This document shows, in pieces, positions 1 to 5,949 of a stretch of 9,334 nt of DNA. The stretch is from assembly GCA_025929805.1 (NCBI GenBank), contig JAICPP010000123.1, forward strand, positions 1 to 9,334. The letters are read 5' to 3'. Source of the stretch: Gemmatimonadales bacterium (GTDB lineage: Bacteria; Gemmatimonadota; Gemmatimonadetes; Gemmatimonadales; GWC2-71-9). A program made the position numbers and the translations under genes. The notes beneath the pieces were generated by a model. That model saw nothing but the letters and a program-made list of their open reading frames with translations, did not search any database and had not been told where the DNA came from. Positions within the stretch are counted from its first letter, which is position 1; each line of letters starts with the position of its first letter.

Positions 1-980
1 ATGGTCTCCGCCATCTCCCGCTGCACTCCACGCGATAATCCTCCGGACTCATCGAGCAGGCTGCTGGCCGCTCCTTCGATGCTGCCGAGTGGAGTGCGGA
101 GGTCGTGGGACAGCGAGCTCAGCAGCGCGGTACGCAGCCGCTCCGATTCGACCTCCACCCGCGCCTGCTCATGGCGCTCCGCCAGGAGAGTTCGCTCCAG
201 GGCCGCGGCCGCGTGAGCGGCCAGTGCTTCGAGGGTGCGGCGATCCCCCGCGGGGAGCGATCGCTCCGGTGATTCAGGCGTCAGGATGACGACCCCCAGG
301 GTACGGCTGGGGCTCTTCAACGGAATGATCAGCGCTTCGGACTCGGCGCACTGACCCGTTCCCCAGCCGGCGCTTTCACCGTGCTCGTAGGCCCAGGTCG
401 CGGCCACGCGGACGGCCACACTCCCTAGCCTGCCATCGTCCGGCCAGGGGTGGTGTCCTTCCCCGCCGTCCGGGTCAGCCAGGAAGACGGAAGCGCGGCC
501 ATGGACGACCTCACCCACATGACTCGTGACCGCAGCCATCTGGCCCTGCAGATCCGTGGCAGCGGCGAGCTCGCGGCTCATGGCGAAGAGCGCTGCGGTC
601 CGCTGCTCCCGCTCGCGCGCCTCCTCCACCTTCTCCCGGATTCCGGCCGTGAGCTGGCTCATGATCAGCGCGACTATGAGCATCACGCCGAAGGTGAGCA
701 GGTATGCGGTGTCATGTACCGAGAAGGTGTGATAGGGCGGGACAAACCAGAAATCGAAGGCGGCGATGCTGAGGAGTGACGCGAGCACCGCAGGTCCTCG
801 GCGATACCGGTAGGCGACCAGCACCACAGCCAGGAGCAGGAGCATCGCCAGATCGGTGGTCTGGAGCTGCCGGCGCAAGGCGATCCCGGCCGCGGTAGCT
901 AAGCCAATGACGCAGACCGATCGGACGTACTCATTCCTGGCGAAGCTCCGGGCCCACCGGGATCCTGCACTGCCTGGCAT
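1..980 (-). CDS. KdpD-like membrane sensor histidine kinase, 3' end outside the window
   Basis: I translated this by hand as one open frame on the minus strand; it has no stop before the window edge, so the catalytic ATPase domain lies outside. Residues about 20-115 form a membrane block of the DUF4118 type, with the KdpD-like signature FDFWFVPPYHTFSVHD at 76-91. A charged linker (about 109-128) leads to a GAF-like domain (about 128-265), then the HisKA helix with SSLSHDLRTPLG, phospho-acceptor His293. Known KdpD proteins begin with a roughly 350-residue cytoplasmic KdpD/USP region. Here an in-frame stop at 1032-1034 limits any extension to about 17 codons, so that region is absent. An AGGAGG (985-990) precedes two ATGs; the second (978-980) is better spaced. 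It is divergent from kup, so a role in K+ or osmotic sensing is likely by inference. The partner response regulator is not visible. Confidence 0.88.
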   Translation of the reverse strand, partial: MPGSAGSRWARSFARNEYVRSVCVIGLATAAGIALRRQLQTTDLAMLLLLAVVLVAYRYRRGPAVLASLLSIAAFDFWFVPPYHTFSVHDTAYLLTFGVMLIVALIMSQLTAGIREKVEEAREREQRTAALFAMSRELAAATDLQGQMAAVTSHVGEVVHGRASVFLADPDGGEGHHPWPDDGRLGSVAVRVAATWAYEHGESAGWGTGQCAESEALIIPLKSPSRTLGVVILTPESPERSLPAGDRRTLEALAAHAAAALERTLLAERHEQARVEVESERLRTALLSSLSHDLRTPLGSIEGAASSLLDESGGLSRGVQREMAET

Positions 981-983
981 CAT

Positions 984-1118
984 ACCTCCTGCCCTGGCCG
1001 TGAACTCATACAAAGCTACCTCACGGGCAGATCAAGATTTTATCAAAACTCCCCCGCCAGGCCTGACAGGTCCAATCCGCAGAACCAGTATTCACCACTC
1101 CAAAAGGGATGGCCGTCT
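984..1118. promoter_or_regulatory. Divergent control region between the sensor kinase and kup
   Basis: This short region must carry the promoters of both genes. It holds an AT-rich island at about 1031-1050, the most AT-rich patch nearby. On the plus strand a weak CTGACA (1063-1068) and CAGTAT (1086-1091) with a 17-base spacer would place transcription about 20 bases before kup. On the minus strand TTGATC (about 1031-1036) followed after 17 bases by TGTATG is an equally weak candidate. None is strong enough to call a promoter. An AAAGGG at 1103-1108, ten bases before the TTG, may be the kup ribosome site. Confidence 0.35.
985..990 (-). promoter_or_regulatory. Shine-Dalgarno AGGAGG of the sensor kinase
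   Basis: A perfect AGGAGG on the minus strand lies one base before the ATG at 981-983 and four bases before the ATG at 978-980. The spacing favours the second ATG. It also argues against use of the in-frame TTG at 1011-1013. Confidence 0.6.
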
Positions 1119-3017
1119 TTGAACCGATCCGACTCCAGCAAGCCCCGGGCTCCTCGAGGCAAGTACTTGGCGCTGCTGTCGCTGACCGCGCTGGGCATCG
1201 TCTACGGGGACATCGGCACGAGCCCCCTCTACGCGGTTCGGGAATCGTTCCATCCGAACCATGGGATCGCACCAACGCCCGAGAACGTGCTAGGTGTGCT
1301 GTCCCTGATTTTCTGGTCGCTCCTTCTGGTGATCTCCGTCAAGTATCTGGGGTTCATCCTTCGGGCGGACAACCACGGTGAAGGGGGAATCCTGGCGCTC
1401 GCCGCGCTGTGCACGCCGATGGGTGCCCGCCAGCGGTCCGGCCGGTGGGGCCTGGTCATGCTCGGCCTCTTCGGCACGGCGCTGCTCTACGGCGACGGCG
1501 CGATCACGCCGGCCATATCGGTCCTGAGCGCGGTGGAAGGGCTCGAGGTGGCGACCCCCCTGTTCGAGCCCTACATCATTCCGATCACGATCGCCATTCT
1601 GGTCGCGCTGTTCGTCTCTCAGCATCATGGAACCGCCGGCGTGGGAAGGGTGTTCGGCCCGGTCACCCTGCTCTGGTTTCTCACCCTGACCGGGCTCGGG
1701 CTTTGGCATATCGCGCGGGAACCGCGGGTCCTCGCGGCCGCCAACCCGGCACACGCCATCGCGTTCTTCGCGCAGAACGGTTGGCGGGGGTTCGTCGTGC
1801 TGGGATCGGTATTTCTGGTGGTGACCGGTGGAGAAGCGCTGTACGCCGACATGGGACACTTCGGCAGGCGTCCGATCCGGCTGGCCTGGTTCGTCATCGT
1901 GCTTCCCGCGCTCCTGCTCAACTACTTCGGTCAGGGCGCGCTCCTGATCGACAGTCCGGGGGCGGTGGAGAACCCTTTCTATAGAATGGTTCCTGCCTGG
2001 GCCCTTTACCCCGTGGTCGCGATCGCGGCTGCCGCCACGGTGATCGCCTCGCAGGCCCTCATCTCCGGCGCCTTCTCCCTCACCATGCAAGCAGTACAGT
2101 TGGGCTACATCCCCCGGGTGGCGATCGACCATACCTCGGCCAGAGAGTACGGCCAGATCTACATTCCGGGCGTCAACTGGCTGCTGATGCTCGCCTGCAT
2201 CGGACTGGTGGTCGGCTTCGGCTCCTCCAGCAACCTCGCCGCGGCCTACGGCGTGGCGGTCACCACCACCATGGTCATCACCGCCCTGCTCTTCTTCGTG
2301 GTGGCGAGAGAGCAGTGGAAGTGGAGACTCCCCCTCGTTGTGGGGGTGGCCGGATTCTTTCTGGTGATCGACCTCGCGTTCTGGGGGGCGAACCTGATCA
2401 AGATCCCCCACGGCGGCTGGTTCCCATTGGTAGTCGGGGCGGTCATCTTCGGACTCATGGCCACCTGGAAGCGGGGCCGAGTGATCCTGCGAGAGCGGCT
2501 CGACGAGGTAGTCCTGCCGGTGGATCTGTTCCTCCACGATATCCACCGCAACTCAGCGGCACGGGTCCCCGGTACTGCCGTGTTCATGTACAGCGATCCC
2601 GGGGCGACACCGCCCGCGCTGCTGCACAATCTGAAGCACAACAAGGTGCTCCACGAGAGGGTCGTGTTTCTCATAGTGGAAACCGAGAACGTGCCCCACG
2701 TTCCCGAGAATGAGCGGGCCCGAGTAGAGGATCTGGATGCCGGATTCTATCGGGTGACCCTGCGCTACGGCTTCATGGAGGAGCCCAACGTGCCGAAGGC
2801 GCTGGCGGGACTGCGGGAGAGAGGCCTCGAGTTCAAGCACCTGGAGACGACGTACTTCCTGGGTCGGGAAACCCTCATTCCCAGCGAGAAGCCGGGCATG
2901 GCGCTATGGCGTGAACGACTCTTTTCGGTTATGCACCGGAACGCCCGCACCGCAACTTCGTTCTTCTGCCTCCCTCCCAACCGGGTAGTCGAGCTGGGGG
3001 CTCAGATCGAGCTGTAA
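1119..3017 (+). CDS. kup: Kup-family low-affinity potassium transporter
   Basis: Kup (KUP/HAK/KT) proteins are inner-membrane K+/H+ symporters that take up potassium constitutively. The 632-residue product is full length for the family (E. coli Kup is about 622). Family signatures are present in order: GDIGTSPLYA at 30-39, GDGAITPAISVLSAVEG at 125-141, TGGEALYADMGHFG at 236-249, SQALISGAFS at 311-320 and KIPHGGWFPL at 428-437. About twelve membrane helices fill residues 17-450, followed by a soluble C-terminal domain ending in the typical PPNRVVELG. The start is a TTG; no in-frame ATG exists upstream, and the next downstream candidate falls inside the first helix. The ATG at 1109 is in another frame. 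It is divergent from a KdpD-type sensor, which supports a potassium role for both. The stop lies 16 bases from the convergent coiled-coil gene. Confidence 0.97.
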   Translation: MNRSDSSKPRAPRGKYLALLSLTALGIVYGDIGTSPLYAVRESFHPNHGIAPTPENVLGVLSLIFWSLLLVISVKYLGFILRADNHGEGGILALAALCTPMGARQRSGRWGLVMLGLFGTALLYGDGAITPAISVLSAVEGLEVATPLFEPYIIPITIAILVALFVSQHHGTAGVGRVFGPVTLLWFLTLTGLGLWHIAREPRVLAAANPAHAIAFFAQNGWRGFVVLGSVFLVVTGGEALYADMGHFGRRPIRLAWFVIVLPALLLNYFGQGALLIDSPGAVENPFYRMVPAWALYPVVAIAAAATVIASQALISGAFSLTMQAVQLGYIPRVAIDHTSAREYGQIYIPGVNWLLMLACIGLVVGFGSSSNLAAAYGVAVTTTMVITALLFFVVAREQWKWRLPLVVGVAGFFLVIDLAFWGANLIKIPHGGWFPLVVGAVIFGLMATWKRGRVILRERLDEVVLPVDLFLHDIHRNSAARVPGTAVFMYSDPGATPPALLHNLKHNKVLHERVVFLIVETENVPHVPENERARVEDLDAGFYRVTLRYGFMEEPNVPKALAGLRERGLEFKHLETTYFLGRETLIPSEKPGMALWRERLFSVMHRNARTATSFFCLPPNRVVELGAQIEL

Positions 3018-3033
3018 ATCAGGCAAATTCGAC

Positions 3034-3480
3034 TCAGCCAGGCTCACTCTTTCCGGCGGTTCCCCGGGCTCGCCCCTCGAACGCGGCAAGAGCTTTTTCC
3101 TGGCGCTCGAGGACTTCCCGTTGCCGCCGGGCAAGGTCCTTTACTTGGGCCAGGGCCTCCCGCGCGTCGTCCACCGCGGCACGGGCCTCGTCGGCCGCCC
3201 TGCGCAGACCCTCGGCCACTTCACGGGCCTGTTCGGCCAGCTCCCGACTCGCTTCCTGGATGTCCCGGAACTGCTCCGCGCCGGTTCGGGAGTCCTCGTC
3301 CTGCTCCCGAAAGCCCTCGTGCCGGACTCGAAGGGTCTCGGCGATCTCCCGCCCTTCCTCGCTTTGCCTGCGGTGTAGTTCGGCCTGCTCGCGCCGGCGC
3401 TCGGCTGCCTCACGGGCCCGCTCGGCGGATTCGCTTCGGTTAGCGGATTCGCTCCGGTCAGGTGAACGGCTGTCGTGCAT
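3034..3480 (-). CDS. Small charged coiled-coil protein, function unknown
   Basis: The 148-residue product is made almost entirely of Ala, Glu, Arg and Gln, with regular hydrophobic positions from about residue 20 to 135, as in a long coiled coil. There is no signal peptide, membrane segment or Cys. The N-terminus is Ser/Arg/Glu-rich and contains a short duplication (SESANR / SESAER) encoded by an 18-bp tandem repeat. I recognise no family; low-complexity helices like this attract spurious matches. Codon use is strongly GC at third positions, as in the flanking genes. No convincing Shine-Dalgarno precedes the ATG. It converges on kup with a 16-base gap and no obvious terminator hairpin between them. 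Confidence 0.65.
   Translation of the reverse strand: MHDSRSPDRSESANRSESAERAREAAERRREQAELHRRQSEEGREIAETLRVRHEGFREQDEDSRTGAEQFRDIQEASRELAEQAREVAEGLRRAADEARAAVDDAREALAQVKDLARRQREVLERQEKALAAFEGRARGTAGKSEPG
3425..3460. repeat. Two-copy 18-bp tandem repeat inside the coiled-coil gene
   Basis: Two adjacent 18-base units (3425-3442 and 3443-3460) agree at 16 of 18 positions. Being a multiple of three, they duplicate six residues near the protein N-terminus without breaking the frame. Confidence 0.8.
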
Positions 3481-3805
3481 CCGGTATGGGTACCCCAGCC
3501 CAATTGAGAAGCCTCACGAGGTTGGGTCCCGCTCGCATTTCCTCGGAGGGCCAGATAGGAATTCTAAAACTATCCGCGCTCAACATCGGCGAAAGGGGGG
3601 TCGTGGCATAATCGATGTGCCAGGGGCCGGTTGTATTACAGGGTCCCAGGGAAGCAGCACTGGCTTCCCGGGCGAGCTGCCACAGCTGGCGCCAGTTGGC
3701 TTCGAATCTCCCCCGGTCGGCCCGGCTGCCGTCCAGTGCCAGGAGTGTCTGCCCGGCCTCCTCTCGAACATCGTCTCTCGTGAGAGCCGGCGTATCATCG
3801 GCCAT
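3458..3805 (-). CDS. Doubtful small ORF upstream of the coiled-coil gene
   Basis: An ATG-initiated frame of 115 codons. The first 50 or so residues look protein-like: acidic, then an amphipathic helix with NWRQLWQLAREA, and GC-ending codons. The second half has mixed codon use and no recognisable pattern. It overlaps the coiled-coil start by 23 bases. An in-frame TAG (3806-3808) lies immediately upstream, so no longer form exists. A perfect AGGAGG (3821-3826) lies 15 bases away, too far for this ATG. It fits better with an ATG at 3813-3815 that opens only a six-codon frame. It may be a small gene, a decayed gene or chance. Confidence 0.3.
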   Translation of the reverse strand: MADDTPALTRDDVREEAGQTLLALDGSRADRGRFEANWRQLWQLAREASAASLGPCNTTGPWHIDYATTPLSPMLSADSFRIPIWPSEEMRAGPNLVRLLNWAGVPIPDARQPFT

Positions 3806-3988
3806 CTATGGCCATTCGAACCTCCTAGTAATGCCCACACAGGGAAACCCTGGGTTGAAGGTAACCTCAGCGCTCTTCGCTGCTGGTCAAAAGGCCCGAG
3901 TCTCGGCCGGGCGACGACGATTGCATCATCAGCGTCGACACCCCGACGAGGGAGTAAGTCGCTTGTCCGTCTGGTTTACATTTTACCC
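3481..3988. other. Mostly non-coding stretch between the coiled-coil gene and the ligase gene
   Basis: Apart from the doubtful minus-strand ORF (3458-3805), I see no gene here. A less GC-rich patch at about 3550-3625 contains a weak inverted repeat, GATAG (3554-3558) and CTATC (3570-3574). The 3806-3988 part should hold the ligase promoter, but I found no convincing -35/-10 pair. The plus-strand frame of the ligase stays open leftward to 3260, but that extension is antisense to the coiled-coil gene, low-complexity and Ser/Arg-rich, and looks non-coding. Confidence 0.5.
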
Positions 3989-4642
3989 ATGGCTGTTTCC
4001 CTCGAGACCCGGGTCACCCGGGTCGAACCGATCGTGCCCACCGCCCGCCCTTCGGCGTTCAGCCACCGCGCCTGGGTGTTCGAGCCGAAGTACGACGGGT
4101 TCCGCGGCATGCTCTACCTCACTGGTCGGGACTGCGCGCTGTACTCCAAGCGGGGCAACCGGATGACTCGCTTCCGGGACCTGGCCGAGCAGGCAGGCAG
4201 GGAGCTGTCGTGCCGTGAGGTCGTCCTCGACGGGGAGATCGTCGCATTGGACCAGGAGGGGCGGGTGAGCTTCTGGCGGCTGATGCGGGGAGAAGGGACG
4301 CTGTGCTACGCTGCCTTCGACCTGCTCTGGCTCAACGGACGGGATCTCCGGACTCTGCCGCTGGTTCGGCGGCGGAAGCGGCTGGAGCGGCTGATCCCGG
4401 CCACCCGCGGACTCCTCCACCGGGTTCCCTGCTTTACCGGTGAAGGCCTGGAGCTGTTCGAGGCCGCTTGCCGGCTGGATCTGGAGGGCATCGTGGCCAA
4501 GCGGAAGGCGGATCCGTACACAGTGGATGCCGCCTGGTACAAGATCAAGAACCCGGCGTACACTCAAGCCGAAGGCAGAAGGGAGTTGTTCGAGCGGGGC
4601 CGCGGCGCTCGCGACACGGCTCAGTCGATCAGGCCGGCGTAG
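3989..4642 (+). CDS. Stand-alone ATP-dependent ligase adenylation domain
   Basis: A 217-residue nucleotidyltransferase of the ATP-dependent DNA/RNA ligase superfamily, which links AMP to a lysine and passes it to a nucleic-acid 5' phosphate. All core motifs are visible: motif I EPKYDGFR with catalytic Lys34, SKRGN at 53-57, LDGEIV at 80-85 (Glu83), FDLLWLNG at 110-117, EGIVAKR at 166-172 and WYKIKNP at 183-189 (Lys185, Lys187). The protein ends about 28 residues after motif V, so the usual C-terminal OB-fold domain is absent, as are the LigD polymerase and phosphoesterase domains. No ku gene is nearby. The ATG is chosen because homology-like sequence begins just after it; no Shine-Dalgarno precedes it, so a leaderless mRNA is possible. 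Its last 22 bases overlap the convergent membrane-protein gene. Whether it seals nicks alone is unknown. Confidence 0.85.
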   Translation: MAVSLETRVTRVEPIVPTARPSAFSHRAWVFEPKYDGFRGMLYLTGRDCALYSKRGNRMTRFRDLAEQAGRELSCREVVLDGEIVALDQEGRVSFWRLMRGEGTLCYAAFDLLWLNGRDLRTLPLVRRRKRLERLIPATRGLLHRVPCFTGEGLELFEAACRLDLEGIVAKRKADPYTVDAAWYKIKNPAYTQAEGRRELFERGRGARDTAQSIRPA

Positions 4643-5118
4643 TGTTTGCTGCCGCACTCCTGACAGAAGGTGTGGCTGAACTGGGCATCCGACCGCTCGG
4701 TGATGAACGATTCCAGCTGCTGCCAACCCCCCTTCTCGTTCCTGATCCGCTTGCAGAAGCCGCAGATCGGCAGCATCCCCCGGAGCACCCGGATCTCCCG
4801 CTGCTGCCGGATAATCTCATAGATCAGGAGCGAAAAGCCCACCAGAACTACCATGTCCGTGACGGTGTCCACCACCTTGACTGACAAGGCGATTGGCAGG
4901 CCCCACCAGGCGTAGAGCCAGAATCGAAAGAGCGGCAGTAAGGTGGCGACGGCTATCCCTCCCGCTCTTCCGTGGCTGGCAGTGGCCAGTGCCACAGGCA
5001 CTACGAACAGGATGGTGAACTGAACGAACGGCCCGCTAGCGTACTCCAGCAGCAGGATGGCCGCGGCGACGGCAACCCAATGCCAGATTTTGATTCTGTC
5101 GAGCTGTTCCACGGGCAA
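4621..5118 (-). CDS. Small membrane protein with C-terminal CxxC...CxxC module
   Basis: The 165-residue product has an N-terminal membrane part (about 12-100, roughly four helices). It resembles the short membrane-sensor blocks that often precede signalling domains. A charged linker (101-113) follows, then a compact tail with LPICGFCKRIRNEKGGW and FSHTFCQECGSK. Cys119/Cys122 and Cys152/Cys155 (with His149) look like a metal site. I know this tail, with its typical CKKIRDDKG core, from the ends of PAS/GAF and receiver proteins in many bacteria; its role is not established to my knowledge. No kinase, GGDEF or other output domain is present. The start is uncertain: TTG at 5116-5118 or GTG at 5110-5112. 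A good AGGAGG (5134-5139) lies 15 bases before the TTG. The 3' end overlaps the ligase gene. Confidence 0.78.
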   Translation of the reverse strand: MPVEQLDRIKIWHWVAVAAAILLLEYASGPFVQFTILFVVPVALATASHGRAGGIAVATLLPLFRFWLYAWWGLPIALSVKVVDTVTDMVVLVGFSLLIYEIIRQQREIRVLRGMLPICGFCKRIRNEKGGWQQLESFITERSDAQFSHTFCQECGSKHYAGLID

Positions 5119-5145
5119 GGTAGACGTGGTGTTCCTCCTTCCGCC

Positions 5146-5173
5146 TTACCATCAAGATAAGAAGCGCTATCCT
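5146..5173 (+). promoter_or_regulatory. Possible sigma70-type promoter for the glycine-zipper gene
   Basis: TTACCA (5146-5151) and TATCCT (5168-5173) each match the consensus at four of six positions, with a 16-base spacer. Transcription would begin about 14-16 bases before the ATG at 5194. It lies in the short divergent gap to the membrane-protein gene. Confidence 0.3.
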
Positions 5174-5193
5174 GGGTGGTACTCGGGGGATTC

Positions 5194-5397
5194 ATGAATG
5201 GGTCGAAGGCAGGACGGGCACTCGTCTGGGCCCTGACGCTCGCTGTCGTAACGCCAGCCGCGGCGCAGACCACACCGGCCGAGCCGCTGTCTCAGCTCGG
5301 GTACCAGCCGGTTTCGCGGCCGACACCCGGATGTGCTTCGGTCCTGGCTCCGAAGGGCTGCTTCGGTGTTCTCCATCCCGACAAGCGGATTCAGTAA
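5194..5397 (+). CDS. Secreted protein N-terminal part, probably cut off by a frameshift
   Basis: A 67-codon frame with a clear Sec signal peptide: basic start (MNGSKAGR), hydrophobic core ALVWALTLAVV, then TPAAAQ with likely cleavage after the Ala run. The rest is short and contains two Cys (47 and 56). A GGGGGA just before the ATG serves as ribosome site; an in-frame GTG at 5176 is a less likely start. The frame ends at TAA 5395-5397, exactly where the overlapping frame downstream begins to look protein-like (SVTRRCAPDHRYEG). The simplest reading is one secreted glycine-zipper protein disrupted by a one-base indel near 5385-5395. The alternative is a genuine small secreted peptide. Confidence 0.55.
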   Translation: MNGSKAGRALVWALTLAVVTPAAAQTTPAEPLSQLGYQPVSRPTPGCASVLAPKGCFGVLHPDKRIQ

Positions 5398-5777
5398 CCC
5401 GGCGCTGTGCCCCCGACCACCGCTACGAAGGCATGGCGATCGGCGGCGCCATCGGCGCGGGGCTCGGCGTGGTGATAGGCGTGTGGGCCTGTGAACAAGG
5501 AGGAGATCCTGATGACGGTTGTACCGGCACCGCAATGGGCGCCGGGTTGGGGGGTGCGGTCATGGTGGGATTTCTAGGTATGATGATCGGGGCCCAGTTT
5601 CCCAAGGATGACGGGGAAGAACCGGCGTCCCCCGATACGAGCACGGTAAACGAGTCCGAAGATCAGTTCGGTCTCCCCGGCGCGTGGAGCCTCAGCAGCC
5701 ACCGCGCCCATCCCGGTAGGTTCCACCAGCGCGGCTTCGGGATTGGCTCATACAATTCGGTGGCGCGGGCCTTGTAG
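5331..5777 (+). CDS. Glycine-zipper membrane protein, C-terminal part of the split gene
   Basis: This frame has two glycine-zipper hydrophobic segments. The first (GMAIGGAIGAGLGVVIGVW) is encoded from about 5430. The second (TAMGAGLGGAVMVGFLGMMI) follows an acidic loop with a Cys pair (ACEQGGDPDDGC). Such pairs are typical of small envelope proteins that pack Gly-rich helices. The protein-like part begins before the ATG at 5433, at about 5388, in the frame reached by a -1 shift from the signal-peptide ORF. The formal start at 5331 is therefore only the first ATG of the frame. A fused product would be about 195 residues. The last 45 or so residues look random and run antisense through the Trp-rich gene for 115 bases, so the natural stop may also have been lost. 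Confidence 0.5.
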   Translation: MCFGPGSEGLLRCSPSRQADSVTRRCAPDHRYEGMAIGGAIGAGLGVVIGVWACEQGGDPDDGCTGTAMGAGLGGAVMVGFLGMMIGAQFPKDDGEEPASPDTSTVNESEDQFGLPGAWSLSSHRAHPGRFHQRGFGIGSYNSVARAL

Positions 5778-5941
5778 GCGCGCCAGGCCTCGTACCACCC
5801 CGCTCGCGCTCGTTCCCGGCTCGCTCGGCGAGCCGACCATTCCTCCTGCCGCGCCATCTCGGCGTCCAGGCGGTCCTTCCACATCCGGAACTGCGGGTGG
5901 TCGTTCATGCGCGGTCCATCATCGGCCGCTCCCCGGTCCAC
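5663..5941 (-). CDS. Small Trp/Arg-rich soluble protein, function unknown
   Basis: A 92-residue product (81 if the ATG at 5906-5908 is used) rich in Trp, Arg and Ala, with a central charged helix (MWKDRLDAEMARQEEWSARR) and a C-terminal KPRWWNLPGWARWLL motif. There is no signal peptide or Cys. GC-ending codons throughout and the balanced composition support a real gene; I recognise no family. It begins 8 bases after the kinase stop if the GTG at 5939-5941 is the start, so it is probably cotranscribed with the kinase. A regulator or substrate role would be inference only. Neither start has a strong Shine-Dalgarno. Its 3' part overlaps the glycine-zipper frame. Confidence 0.62.
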   Translation of the reverse strand: MDRGAADDGPRMNDHPQFRMWKDRLDAEMARQEEWSARRASRERARAGWYEAWRAYKARATELYEPIPKPRWWNLPGWARWLLRLHAPGRPN

Positions 5942-5949
5942 CTTGCCGC

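Noticed and set aside
1409..1984. 191-codon plus-strand frame inside kup
   Set aside because: Arg/Gly/Pro/His-rich shadow frame without domains; kup in the other frame has strong family motifs.
1290..2546. 418-codon open frame on the minus strand opposite kup
   Set aside because: It is antisense to a certain gene; the product is dominated by Arg, Glu, Asp, Gly and His, as expected when the GC-biased strand is read backwards. No domain pattern.
3018..3033. Terminator between kup and the coiled-coil gene
   Set aside because: The gap is 16 bases with no stem-loop or T-run.
3260..3988. Upstream extension of the ligase frame by 243 codons
   Set aside because: It runs antisense through the coiled-coil gene and a non-coding stretch; Ser/Arg-rich low complexity. 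The conserved ligase region begins just after the ATG at 3989.
3983..4726. 247-codon minus-strand frame opposite the ligase
   Set aside because: Antisense to intact ligase motifs, with no recognisable features.
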